Assembly (NCBI RefSeq): GCF_023856365.1
Contig: NC_064538.1
Location: forward strand, 1,429,501 to 1,493,500
Direction of reading: 5' to 3'
Source of the DNA: Brienomyrus brachyistius
Lineage: Eukaryota > Chordata > Actinopteri > Osteoglossiformes > Mormyridae
DNA: 64,000 nucleotides
A program made the position numbers and the translations under genes. Shown here one piece after another: positions 41,422-52,844 of the stretch. Positions within the stretch are counted from its first letter, which is position 1; each line of letters starts with the position of its first letter. Below the pieces are notes generated by a model. The model did not search any database. It worked only from the letters and a program-made list of their open reading frames with translations, and was not told the origin of the DNA.

Positions 41422-44400
41422 AGAACTGAAACTGCGGACTGCAAGTCTGCTATGATGCTGACTATCTCACATGCTTTTTAAGTAACTTTTATACAACTGT
41501 TTTAATGTTAATATATATAGCAGTTTGCATTTTAACACAATACCCTAATGCTGACACTGGGCACCCAAAAAAAGTAATTCCTACATTCCTACACATTTTT
41601 TGCTGCGTAAAACTTAATTTATATTTATTTTCACGACAGTGATGACAATGATGATGATGATTATAATCACTATTGTGATATTAGTACTCCACTTTCATAT
41701 AACATCTACTTGCAGTATTCTTCATCGTACATATCTGGTCAGGCTAGTCGGTTGGTATGTTCTCGTCTAGCTGAAGGGGGCACTGTGGGCTCACCTTGAG
41801 TCACGACCCTCCCGAGGACGTGCTGCGTCTCCAGCGTGGAGCAGTTCCAGCGTCGGTTTCGGAACTGGTGCTGGCACTCGTCGATGGCCAGGCGGGCTCC
41901 TCCGCGGACGGCCTCCATCACCTCTAGGTTGCGCTTGCAGATCTGCACCTGGCGCTGGGCCAGACCCCTGAGTCTCTCGCATGCCTCCTCCTCCGAGATG
42001 CTGCCCGAAGACGACAGCTTGGCCAGGTACCTGCAGAGGAGCTGAGCTTTTAACGGCACCCCTCAGAATTAGGTCTTGCTTCCAGAACGCTCCAAAACAT
42101 TATCGTTATTATTTTTTAAGTATTGTTTCCTTATTATTAGGTGCCATGAAGTCAATCTTGACTCCTGCTGACCCTATTCTCCAGAATGTTCTCAGCAGGT
42201 TCTCACGCTTCCCAAAGGAATATTCTCTGTTGTAACACTGACTTTTCTTAGCCAAATGCTACCCATTCATCCATAGTTACCCTTTAATAAGGCTTGACAT
42301 CTTACTTCTGTGATTCAGCTTAAGTGCCCTACAGAAGACTCCTGCTTACACTTAAATCAGCTTCCTACAGATTACCAGTCAATTACTGCTTGACCACCTC
42401 TTTGGCTCATATCCATGAACCACATATAGCATATAGCAGTACACACATGTTGTACATATGGGCTTTCCAATCATAAAGCTCACGAATAAGCTTTTTAACA
42501 GAATGTATCATTACACAAGCACTGCAGTAATGATCACCTGCTCACAGCAAACTATACCACCACTAATAACCTCACAGCAGCACTCAAAGAACCGGCTTCA
42601 AACAGCTGATTCCTTGCGCCAAGATGAAGCATCGCTAAATACATTCGGACCCTGCAATTTGTGGGATTGCAGCAAATCCCCACTGCAGCTGTGACTGGTG
42701 GCCCGACATACTCAACACAGGCCTTATATCTGGAGCACATCGTAGTGCAGTTCATGGTGTGATATACAGTCCACAGAAGTAGGGTTACCCAGAAAACATC
42801 TGTCCGTCCATCCATCCATCCATCCATCCATCCATCCATCCATCCATCTGTGTTATTTCCAAAACCTGCCTGGAGCTTATCCAGGGAAGCAGAGGGCACA
42901 AGGCAAGGGACACCACGCCTAGCATGCCAGTCCATCACAGGGCAAGTGCAGGTCACCTCTCAGACACCTTAGAAGAAGCATTCATTTCCACATAAGAGAC
43001 CTACGGTCCTTCTTATGGTCATTGTCATTTGAATATTTTCACTCGAAGACGTTGACTTATGTTAAGGAAGTTGCTTTCTAGCCTTTTCTGTAGCTTAAAT
43101 GCATCGATAACTGGGGAAGAAAGGAAAGTCTTAGCTGATCTCACTCATCCATCTGTTTTCCACACCGCTTGTCCTATGCAGGGGGTGTCGGAGCCCAACC
43201 CAGACGCACACCGTTCACTCTTACAGACAATTTGGCAATTCACCTTAGCATGAGTTTGGACTGTGTGAGGAGGAGGTGAACCTGGGATACTGGAGGAAAC
43301 CCCATGACAACACAAGGAGAGCATGCAGACTCCACATGTGTACATAAAGGGTTAAACCCAGACTCCAGCAGTGGGAGAACACAGTGCAAACCACTGCATC
43401 ACTGCACCACTGTGCCCCTGGTTGACCTCATACAGAGATCCAGTCATATAGCAATAATCTTCCTCAGAAACACTCTAAATAATGTTGATTTTGGGTGACA
43501 AATACCTTAGCTTGTCTTTAGGGATGTACTCATGGCGCAGGTTTACTCTCTTCCACTAGATGGCAGTCTTTTAGCAATTTCAAAGGTTCAAACTTCTGTT
43601 GAACTTTTAAAGCGCATTATTAAAATGTATTAAAATGCATGCAATACTTACTTATATTTTAAAAGTCTCTATATTAAAGATGCATCTTCCTATAAGCCAA
43701 AAAGAGCTTAATTAAAATAACAAGTAGCGTCTTACCCTGCCTTGTGCCCTGAGTTGCCCCAGATACCCTCCAAATGCAACTACGACCCTAACCAGGATAT
43801 GCAGTTAGAAGATGGATGGATGGATTATGTATGGTTGGTTAAACAGCTGTTTGCATACACAGGCAGGCCAAACAATCACAGGGACAATGACTGACAGCAG
43901 ATCTTAGTATGAAACTGAGCTAATTGCACAGGGCATATATTGGTGTTTCTTACAGTGGATGCATGCTATGTACAATGGGAAGGGTTTGCAAATATGTTGG
44001 TGTTTGCTTATGTGCTTTCATGTGAATGTTTTTGCCCTTGTTCAAGCACAAAGTAAAACTGACCTGACTACAGGAATTATTTTACCAAGGCTAAATGATA
44101 TTACTTTTCCTACATTGATTGTGAGCACTCCACCTCAATGGACACAGTGCATCTGTCCACCTCAATGGACACAGTGCATCAGTCCCCCTCAATGGACACA
44201 GTGCATCAGTCCACCTCAATGGACACAGTGCATCAGTCCCCCTCAATGGACACAATGCATCAGTCCACCTCAATGGACACAGTGCATCAGTCCACCTCAA
44301 TGGACACAGTGCATCAGTCCACCTCAATGGACACAGTGCATCAGTCCCCCTCAATGGACACAATGCATCAGTCCACCTCAATGGACACAGTGCATCAGTC

Positions 44401-47400
44401 CACCTCAATGGACACAGTGCATCAGAGAGAGCTGCTCAGATTGTGCCAAAACAGTTTCAGATAACCAGGTTAAATTGAGGCCTGCAAATCCTTAAAAATA
44501 TATATTTTTCAGTAGTCAGTCATTCCAGTAGACAGCAATATCCCTAAACTCACTCAGACTCATGACACACGCTAACTGATAATCAGAAAACAGTAATTAA
44601 ACAATATTCAAATGTATCTTCCAAATGACTGGTATGCGGTCATAGGATTTATGAACTGGGCTAATTACAAGCTCCTCATAAACACTTTCACTGTATATTT
44701 TTCTGTCACAGCAATGTAATAGTTTTGTTTTCTTAAGGGACCACAGTATATAGTAGGTTGGAGAAAGATGTCTGGAAGGCTAATAGATAGCGATAATAAT
44801 AACAGAATACTACAGAAAGTGCATTTTCAAACACTGAAGTCAGATTGCCTTCCTAATAACCATGGCAAGCCAAAAATATCTTTGGTTTTTAAACATTTAT
44901 CTTTGAAAAGATCTGAACGAGGCCCAGTGTTTTAAGAAGGCAGTGGATGGAATACACACACTGACCTAGAGGCCCCCCTTGCAGGGTGCCCTGAGTTGAG
45001 CGAGACAAGCTGGGACGCCCCGGCCTCGTGACAGAGACGCGTCCCAGCTGGAGGAAGAGCCACGCGAGGTGGAAAGGAGAGGGACCCGCCCCTGCGGGGG
45101 GAGCGTGCCAAGTTCAGGTACAGTAAACGCAAGTTAAGACAAAAGCTAAAACAAACCACTGCAATGAAGTAATAAGGCGAGGCTTTATTCACCGCCAAAG
45201 TCACCGTTAAAAGCTTTCGTGATTTTACTCACAAATGAAGCATGGAGTGCCTGATTGCTCAATGAATATTATATAACACTAACCAACCAGATATATTCCC
45301 CCTTCAACAAAAGCATTACTCCTCTCTCCCTGATAGCTATTGTTAGCTGACATAACACGATCCTTAATTTTTTATTATGTATTTCAACATTTATGTTAAC
45401 TCTACTAAAATTCTGACCTGTTTGGCCTTGCCTGATTGTTTCCACACATCTTTCAACTTAGAAATGGAATCATGTGGCTCTTTTTGTCCTCTGTCACAAC
45501 TAGTGTCGTTCCAGAGTCAAACCATTTCCAGCTGAACAGAACCAGAGTCACTCTGGTTTACACCATGCTGTTTCATATAGAAATAAAGCAATGAGACAGA
45601 CATGTACTAAGTCCTATAGTTAAGCCCATTCGATCCAAAACCTTTTTCCCTTTGGTTAAGAAGCACTGGAGAAACACACTTTTCCCTCTTAAAATAATGC
45701 TGTCACCATTTCTGCATCCTCATGTGGATTCCAGCAGAGATGAAAGCCACACTGAGGTCTCCTGCTCTCGTTTCCTGCACCAAACCCAGATCCTACCCAC
45801 ACCTCAGTCTAGTCCCAGCTATCATGCCATTTACCTCTGATTTCTGCATAGTAGTCAAAGTAGACACAACACGAATGTAACCTGGATAGACGATTTTTTG
45901 CATATATCCGAAGCCCAATTTTGATTAGCATCAAGGTCTGGAAGCTAGTGATTGAAATAGTTTGATTGGTTACCTAAACCCTGCAGTACACATCAGTTTT
46001 AAAGATTCATACTTACATTTTATAGCATTACTATATAATATAATGTATTATTTTGTGTACAGTAATAATATTATATATATATATTATAATATATAAAGTA
46101 AATTGTATGCCTTCAAGCTTCAATAATGACAATTAATGAATAAGAAACCTTTTTTTAGAGGCAGAATCTATTGTCACTTGTAAAAAAATTGTCTCCTAAG
46201 AATGGTATCTCACTGATATCCGTAAAGTATATCTCATCAATATACAAAGCATACAAAGTATGTTATCTCATTGATAACCATAAAGTATGTTATCTCATTG
46301 ATATCCATACTGCGTGCTGTTTCCGTGATACTTGTACACTGGTTTGAATGAGAAAATTGTCCTTATAATGTAAAATGGATAACAGCAGTATATGGGCAGT
46401 AAACTGAACAAACAGCGTTAGAAACCCAGAAGAAAGTGTAAATGTAAGGAAGGCAGCTGCACATGTGTGTTCATAAACTTACAGGGTCAAGTGAAGGATC
46501 CTGTGTCATAGACCCACCTCATCCTACATGTGGAAATGTTGAAAAAATAATCATGTAGGAAGCTGGTTGTCTCTTTGTTTTTGTTTCTTACACAAAATGT
46601 TTGAAAAATAAAGAAAACTTTGCAACCATACACTGCTGAGCCATAAAACATGGACATAAACTATACTGCTTCTGCCTGACACCTCTTGTTATAAAGAAAT
46701 AAGCTTGAAATAATAAACATAAATTCCTAAGATACTAATATGATTTATCTGATCAATTAAAATTCCCTGTGCGGCTATAATGAATAAGTGATTATTCCCT
46801 TTTGCCATGACGCTGTGTGGTCCAATGACTCCTTTTATTAGCCTCATGACATATTTAATGAGCCGTAGTGGGAAATCACAGTAAGACTTTCTAGTAAAAT
46901 GTTTGCATTTTTAATCTGAAACGGAAACATCAAATTGCCTGCGAACATGGATGCACACGCGTAATGTCAGAATGAAAAGCAGAAATTAATTTAAAACAAA
47001 TTACTTATCGCTTAAAACATGACAAAATAACACTCCTCGGCTAAAACTCAGCAGTTTAGTATAGCAAAACTACAAACTGATGCTTGAAACTCGTGTGTTG
47101 TAGAAAGACCTCTCACTGCAATTAAACCTGGTATGAGCTTTCTCGGGTACTCCTGGAAGCTTTCCCGTGAGACTGGCCAAGACCAACAGCCTGCACAAGT
47201 ATTTTACATCACGCTCATTACACGCTGTACGTAGCATAACGTTATTGTGGCAGCTTCCATAACTGGAGCTTCTCATCACTGTCCTGCAAGAACTCCAAGG
47301 TGTACACTGATAAACAGCTGAGAAAACGACTGAGTGAGGAGCTGATAAGGTCTTGTTGCTTCTAAATAGTACAGTGAATCATATTTTTCATTCTTTAGAT

Positions 47401-50400
47401 ATCACATTCCTTGTGGCACTTAATAACAATCCAGATGGCATCAGAATGAAGCCTGCAGAGAACAGAGAGGGCATACATAAGCCATGCCGCTGACAAGCAC
47501 CGCCGATATTACATTTGGATTCATTTTTTTGCACAATAAATAGACCTTTGTATTTACATGATTAAGTTGTGTCCCCCTCAATATCAGGTTTGCGTATTAG
47601 TATATATGTAAATTATTTGAATGTGACATTTATGACAAGATATTTGATTCTGATTTTAGGCTGCCTTTTTAAGAACAGATTAAAATTTGTTTACAATTCT
47701 TCTGTTGATAAGTAAGCATTGTTCATGCTGGATAAATAAAATAAGTTAAATTAAATTTTAAATTTTTTCAATAATGTTAGCGACCCAGTAGGATAAGCGG
47801 TTTGGAAAATGGATGGATGGATGGATGGATGCTAGCATGCTTGGGGGGGTTGGCCAGCCAGTGGACCTTTGACCCCCAGAGGTTATTTTCCTCCCTATTT
47901 GGGAGTTTTTGGTTCCTCTTCTCCATTGTTATCTGACAGTCTTTCATTTCTTGGTCTTAATGGTGTAACAGTACCACGACACACCCATGTAAAGCACCCT
48001 GGGGCGACCCTGATGTGAAAGATGCTATATATAAATAAATTGAATTGAAAATTAATACATAAAATTAACTTTCTCCTCCACCACTGATCAGTGGATACCA
48101 TCATGCACCGTTCTCAGTCAATGTTCAGTGTGGACAGCCTGAGTTTGCTCTCTGTTTTATTGGCTGGGTAACTGGGGCACCACAGGTATCTGACATATCT
48201 GGCTACGGTGCAGCTACGTGAATCTGACATGGGGCGACTCACAATCACGACCTGTGCCTGCGTTAAACTTGGGTCAGCCAGGCCCGAACGGCCTTGTCCC
48301 ACCAGCAGAACCACTCACATTCTTTCCACACTAAGGTTCTGCACTTTCTGTGCTAAGGTTCCATGCAGCTGCGCGGTTTGTCCCACCAGCAGAGCCTTTT
48401 TCGCACTTTCTGCGCTAAGGTTCCATGCAGCTGCGCGGTTTGTCCCACCAGCAGCGCCCTTTACACTCTTTCCACACTAAGGTTCCACCAGCAGAGCCTT
48501 TTTCGCATTTTCTGCGCTAAGGTTCCATGCAGCTGCGCGGTTTGTCCCACCAGCAGTGCCCTTTACACTCTTTCCACACTAAGGTTCCACCAGCGGAGCC
48601 TTTTTCGCATTTTCTGCGCTAAGGTTCCATGCAGCTGCGCGGTTTGTCCCACCAGCGGAGCCTTTTTTGCATTTTCTGCGCTAAGGTTCCATGCAGCTGC
48701 GCGGTTTGTCCCACCAGCGGAGCCTTTTTCGCACTTTCTGCGCTAAGGTTCCATGCAGCTGCGCGGTTTGTCCCACCAGCGGAGCCTTTTTCGCATTTTC
48801 TGCGCTAAGGTTCCATGCAGCTGCGCGGTTTGTCCCACCAGCAGCGCCCTTTACACTCTTTCCACACCAAGGTTCCACGCTGTTGTGCAGGTGCTCCATC
48901 TCTGCCAGCAGACCTACGTTTCCTGGGCCAGTTCCACATCCCATCACACTGAAAAAGGCCACACCTCCACAGAATTCCCTGCGAACCTTCTCACCGAGCC
49001 ACAGTCGTCCGGGGGGGGCCTTGTTTCACCCTCAAAGTTCAAAATCCGGGACGTGTTGTACGAGAGGAGCTACTGCGGGTGCCTCAGTTGGGTCTCTCCG
49101 AATCATGGACAACCAACTAATCCAGAGGAACAAGGGCCACTATTTCCATTGCGCTTCTCAGTCCGTACAGCTCTGACAAGCCTGAACTGGGAAACATAAT
49201 ACCTCTCTCCTATAATCCAGCCACCAGATGAATAATTGATTCTGAGAAAAAGCATACCTTAAAATTATCCTCCATAACAGAACATCGTCATAGATGTGCC
49301 CGCGCTATGCTGTCGGCGATTGGAGCTAAAACGCTCTTTCTATGGGATTTTTGGACAACGTTATCAGTGAGACAGCCAGGAAATAATTTTCATCTGGGTT
49401 GTGAGTGGGATGTGTGTGTGGTGGAGAGTGGCTGGAAGAGCAAACTTAATAAACCGTTCTGAATTATAGGAGTACATTTCAGGAGGTCGGGGGGCGGGGG
49501 GGGGGGGGGGATTTAAACCTGAATTCTATCCCTGGCACCACAAGAGCTTTATGTACGGCTCTTACCTTGTGCATGGCGCCATGCCTTATGGGAGTTTGTG
49601 GGTAAGACTACGTGGTCAGTTCTAATCTGACTACTTATTGTGACCACCGTGTGGGTCCGAAATAGCTTTTACTGTCTAAACAATGTCAGTGTCAACTGTC
49701 TGAAACTAATGCCTGCCAAAGCGGCTAAATTTACCTGCGGTTATAAACTGTTCTCTGCCTTTCCTACAGACTTTTTTTTTTCTTAAACTGTGTATCTTTC
49801 TGTAGAGCTAAAGAGAAGTGTCCCTTATATATTGTTTGTGTTTTTCTTCCCCCCCCCCCAACCCTCCCCCTGATACAGTTCCTGCGTCAGAGCAGGCAAG
49901 GGTATTCAGGCGAGACTGAGATATTTGTGCTTGTCTTCGTTGCAGATGAATGATGATAGCAATTAGTCATTTGAGTGCAAGTATACTTTCAAGACTGTTT
50001 AGGAATTCTTGTGTAGTCTGCTTTTGTTTTTGTAAACCAATAGCTGGAATCGTGTACTGATATTATATCTGCCACTTCCAATCTGATTTTTAATTGAATC
50101 GTGCTGGGATGGAAGATCAGAGTAAAACTGAAAATGGATTCTCCTTTTAAGGGAAAATGCCCATTATCTATCATCTGTTCAGTGGACTTTTTTGTTTACC
50201 AAACCCATGTACACAGTACCTGTTACACAACTGTATATCTTAGTTAAGCAATTAACGTTATGTACTTCCATGGGACCCCCTTCCAATCACCTTCTAGTCA
50301 ATTCTTTAACTGCAGTTATTAAAATCGCAATTATCATAACACTATTGACATTATTGCTGAGTAAAAACACTATGTCACACCATTTGCGGAAAAATTATAT

Positions 50401-51467
50401 TTTATCTATACTATCTGTAGAAATGTCTTCTGCGTCACTTTTAGCTGCTTTGCTAAACACAAAGGGAAGGACTAAAACTAATGAGTTATAACCTAGAGCA
50501 CGCAGGTTATATGAGTTATAACCTAGAGCACGCAGGTTATATGAGTTATAACCTAGAGTACGCAGGTTATATGGCTTATAACCTAGAGTACGCAGGTTAT
50601 ATGGCTTATAACCTAGAGTACGCAGGTTATATGAGTTATAACCTAGAGTACACCAACACAGACAATGCATTTATGGGTAACAAACAAAAGCAGAGATGAT
50701 GCCCTATTTCTAAAGATAATGAGACAAATGCAAACAGGATATCAGAAGGCAGGGAACAAATGTGGGAAACGAGATGATCTAAGTCAGCGTTTCTATGCTC
50801 TCCTCCTGTTGGGCAGGTTTCTTCCCACAGTCCAAAGACATGTAGTGACATGTTGTGTGTGTGTGTGTGTGGATTATGTTTATATTACATTGTGGGGACC
50901 AAATGTTCCCCACAGTGTAATAAAAACTGTTATTTTGACGTAGTGGGGACCATTTTTCAGGTCCCCACAAAGATCTGTGAATGCAATCAAAAAAAATCTT
51001 GTTTTTTGTTTGGTTGCTCGTGGTTAAGGTTAGGGCTGGGTGGGGGGTAAGGTTAGGGCTGGGTGGGGGTTAAGGTTGTCATTGCTGGGATTACGGTATT
51101 CCCATAGAAATGAATGGAGAGTCCCCACAAAGACACAAATACAAACGTGTTTGTGTGTGTTCCCTGTGCTGGAGCGACACCCCATCACAGGGCGTATCCT
51201 CGTTTGGGACAGCCCTCCCACCCACCAGTGACCCTGACCTGGTTAAGTGGTTGGAAGATGGATGGATGGATGACCAGGCAGGTGAATATTCCTTTCTGTT
51301 AATCATAAACCTGTACCGATGCTGAATAAGTGAGAGCTTAAAATCAGAAATGTTAAATCAGCATTTGAAAGCTACGTCGAGTGTTTTCTGATGATCAAAT
51401 GTTGCTAAAATATGTCTGAAAATTAATGAAACTCTTCAGTGACCTACTAATTATAATAATAATAACA

Positions 51468-51500
<33 letters not shown>

Positions 51501-52844
51501 GCATCAACGTCCACTTTTTTATTTCCAGTGTAATCATGGTTATGGGAGAAATAGGTTTGTATCTCTGAAGGAACAAATTTTCCATTCAGGGATCAAACTT
51601 TTGCAACAAAAAGACAATATTTTGTATCTTACTGGAAGGCACGTGTATTCTTTCTTCACATCCCTGCTGCCCTGTTGCTTTCTACAACACATTCAAAACA
51701 AGCTATATGTATACATGTTGTACAGGAGTGCGTGGTAATAATCGCTAAAGTGTACTGTGCGTGCTGTCGGTGAATTCTGACTTGCAAAGACGTTCCTACG
51801 TTGCTATATCGCAAGGTAATGCTCATGTAGTACAGATCTCACGCGACTGATCCCCTTTCTGAATGACGTAACGCCTCGCTTTAATACATCAGTACAATAC
51901 AAACGCAGAATTTAAATATGACACTTTTCAATGGTGCAGTTTTCTGTCCACCTACTCCTGTTAATCCGATACCGCACATGACAATGCAACTCCGTCTAGC
52001 GTCGAATATATATTGAGCACATTGCTAAATGTAGGCTCAGATCTAAACTTTGCACATACGTGAAACTGCTAAAAGAATCCGAACTGCAGTACTTGGCAAG
52101 CAATTGAGACCCCCAGTGAAGTTCCAGCAGAAACCTCCAAAAACGCAGGACAGTTGAACTGGTCCCACCAGTGCGGGTACCTGTAGCTATGAAGGTAATG
52201 CAGACCTTCTCATACATAGGAGACCTAACAATATTAGTGCGAAGCAGCTGCATGCCTCATAGGGGAAAATTCACTTATATCACGAATGAGTGGAATGATA
52301 CGGATAAACACGTGTCCTGCAGTAACGCCGGCATAGCATACAATGCACCCTCGCATTCAAATGCATTTAACATTCTGCAACATTAAGCTATCAAGTTATT
52401 TTCTGAGAATACTGTTTGTTTAAATAGCCCTGCGTAAATTTCCTGTAGAAACCAGCAGCCCATATCAACTTGTCTGACATGTTTTTTGCACTGGTTTACG
52501 TTATTGCTCCGGTAGATTTTTTGGGGGGGACAATACAAGCTAATATCTTCTAACAAAGATCTGCCGGGCAGCAATGCTGACTAGTTAAGCTGCCCGAATA
52601 TATTTTGAAACCAGCTGAAAATATTGTTGGAATGAATTGGTGACTGATGGGAGAATGCTGCAATTTCCACTAAGGAAAGATGTTAGACTGGTGTCACACA
52701 TTTTGCAAATAAAACACGAATCACGAAAAAAAATGGTACAAAAAAAAAACAAACCCAGTAAACTTACAGCCAGTTGCTCGCATTGGCGGAGAACAGCGCT
52801 AGAATTAGCATCAGCAGTGACCTTAGCAAGTACTCTGGTGACAT
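38212..52844 (-). CDS. wnt4: Wnt4 secreted signalling protein
   Basis: Five coding exons: 52768-52844, 41795-42030, 41254-41385, 39324-39466 and 38212-38679. All have GT-AG introns and total 1056 nt, giving 351 aa, the same as human WNT4. Residues 1-22 are a signal peptide ([22 protein letters not shown]), followed by SNWLYLAKLSS as in WNT4. Motifs include RRWNCST (N88 glycosylation), [26 protein letters not shown], and [13 protein letters not shown], in which S212 is the palmitoleoylation site bound by Frizzled. The C-terminal Cys-rich domain reads [10 protein letters not shown] and [13 protein letters not shown], ending HACR. All expected Cys in these motifs are present. In vertebrates Wnt4 drives kidney tubule and gonad development and planar-polarity signalling. 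The gene is convergent with cdc42, as in mammals. Zebrafish has wnt4a and wnt4b; cdc42 linkage favours the wnt4a-type locus, but this is inference. Confidence 0.97.
40029..40265. mobile_element. 'GGGGACC' element with inverted termini, in wnt4 intron 3
   Basis: The left end GGTATACCTATCCTTATGGG is mirrored at the right by CCCCATAAAGATAGGTATACC with one change. The interior shares 'gtattttt', 'ggttagggccgggtgggggt' and 'ttccccatagaagtgaatg' with 5200-5515 and 50870-51155. Long (TG)n tracts lie on both sides (about 39977-40023 and 40273-40294). Confidence 0.75.
40449..40615. mobile_element. Hairpin MITE in wnt4 intron 3
   Basis: The ends CAGAGGTGGGTAGTTC and GAACTATCCACCCCTG are inverted copies. 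'ttgtttcaaccaaccagtt' faces 'aactggttggttaaagcaa'. It belongs to the same family as 4494-4615. Confidence 0.75.
40690..41080 (+). mobile_element. Decayed copy of the (ATGG)n SINE in wnt4 intron 3
   Basis: A tRNA-like head ('gagggtggtgcagtggttta', 'gacctcacacctccgggg') is followed by 'ggaggttgcatgttcctcca', 'tgtgggtttccgcc' and 'agatggactggcatcctgtc', ending in 'ggaaaatggatagatgg'. The order matches the full copy at 21079-21417, with substantial divergence. Confidence 0.65.
41391..41419. repeat. (AC)14 microsatellite beside the wnt4 exon 3 acceptor
   Basis: On the transcribed (minus) strand this is (TG)14 followed by TTTCAG and then exon 3 (first base at 41385). It therefore occupies the place of the polypyrimidine tract. 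Confidence 0.95.
42803..42960 (-). mobile_element. SINE remnant with (ATCC)n tail
   Basis: (tcca)n followed by 'aacctgcctggagcttatcc', 'gggaagcagagggcacaagg' and 'tgccagtccatcacagggca', which is the 3' half of the (ATGG)n SINE in reverse. Confidence 0.65.
43145..43405 (-). mobile_element. Decayed (ATGG)n SINE
   Basis: 'tcatccatctgttttccaca', 'ccgcttgtcctatgcagggg', 'gacaatttggcaattcacct' and 'ggaggaaaccccatgacaac' follow the SINE body order in reverse. The head is largely lost. Confidence 0.65.
43730..43830 (+). mobile_element. SINE 3' tail fragment
   Basis: 'cttgtgccctgagttgcccc', 'aaccaggatatgcagttaga' and 'agatggatggatgg' fit the end of the (ATGG)n SINE. Confidence 0.45.
44127..44424. 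repeat. 27-bp minisatellite, about 11 copies
   Basis: The unit is cctcaatggacacagtgcat followed by cagtcca or cagtccc. Because 27 is a multiple of three, frames stay open across the array on both strands (for example PPQWTQCIS repeats). This is a property of the repeat, not evidence for a protein. Confidence 0.95.
47776..47832 (+). mobile_element. SINE tail fragment
   Basis: 'gcgacccagtaggataagcg' followed by 'gtttggaaaatggatggatgg' is identical to the 3' end of the full SINE at 21079-21417. The close match suggests recent 5'-truncated insertion or loss of the body. Confidence 0.7.
47880..48055 (+). mobile_element. Retroposon 3' tail fragment
   Basis: 'gggagtttttggttcctctt', 'tgtaaagcaccctggggcga' and 'gatgctatatataaataaa', closing with 'ttgaattgaaaatt'. 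This is the type of tail seen on fish RTE-like non-LTR elements. Related to 13390-13590. Confidence 0.5.
48290..48890. repeat. 62-bp minisatellite with a higher-order variant
   Basis: The unit starts aaggttccatgcagctgcgc and continues through 'ggtttgtcccaccagc' and 'gcctttttcgca' to 'ttctgcgct' (62 bases). Regular units begin near 48355, 48417, 48687, 48749 and 48811. Elsewhere a 40-base insert ('gcgccctttacactctttcc' and 'acactaaggttccaccagc') gives a 102-base period. The array lies in wnt4 intron 1. Confidence 0.92.
50481..50651. repeat. 30-bp minisatellite with palindromic units, about 5.7 copies
   Basis: The unit is gagttataacctagagcacg followed by caggttatat. Each unit contains TATAACCT and its inverted copy AGGTTATA nine bases apart, and five bases apart across the unit junction, so the array can form hairpins in either register. 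Variation is limited to gagc/gagt and gag/ggc. Confidence 0.93.
50852..51155. mobile_element. 'GGGGACC' element in wnt4 intron 1
   Basis: (TG)n, 'tgtggggaccaaatgttccc', 'tttttcaggtccccacaaag', 'ggttaaggttagggctgggt' (twice), 'cccatagaaatgaatggaga' and 'gtccccacaaagacac', then (TG)n. Third copy of the family in this window. Confidence 0.7.
51160..51278 (+). mobile_element. SINE 3' fragment
   Basis: 'ccctgtgctggagcgacacc', 'ccatcacagggcgtatcctc', 'ttaagtggttggaagatgga' and (tgga)n fit the 3' half of the (ATGG)n SINE family or a relative. Confidence 0.5.

Larger units (their letters stand above)
42031..52767 (-). other. wnt4 intron 1 (10.7 kb)
   Basis: This contains SINE remnants, three minisatellites, a retroposon tail and a 'GGGGACC' element, listed separately. 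A GC-rich block near 44960-45120 is unexplained. No additional exon or nested gene was recognised. Stretches 43410-44120, 45130-47770 and 48900-50480 hold nothing that I could identify beyond a short imperfect tandem ('gtatgttatctcattgata') at about 46205-46300 and G/C runs at about 49490-49510 and 49850-49860. Confidence 0.6.

Noticed and set aside
43959..44495. 178-codon frame with PPQWTQCIS repeats
   Set aside because: The repeats come from the 27-bp minisatellite, whose unit is a multiple of three, so frames stay open on both strands.
44932..45204. GC-rich frame in wnt4 intron 1 as a nested gene
   Set aside because: No recognisable protein family and no splice or promoter support. Noted only as a GC-rich block.
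48208..49199. Overlapping Cys-rich frames of 90-161 codons
   Set aside because: They follow the 62-bp minisatellite in wnt4 intron 1 and change frame along it. No start or splice context.
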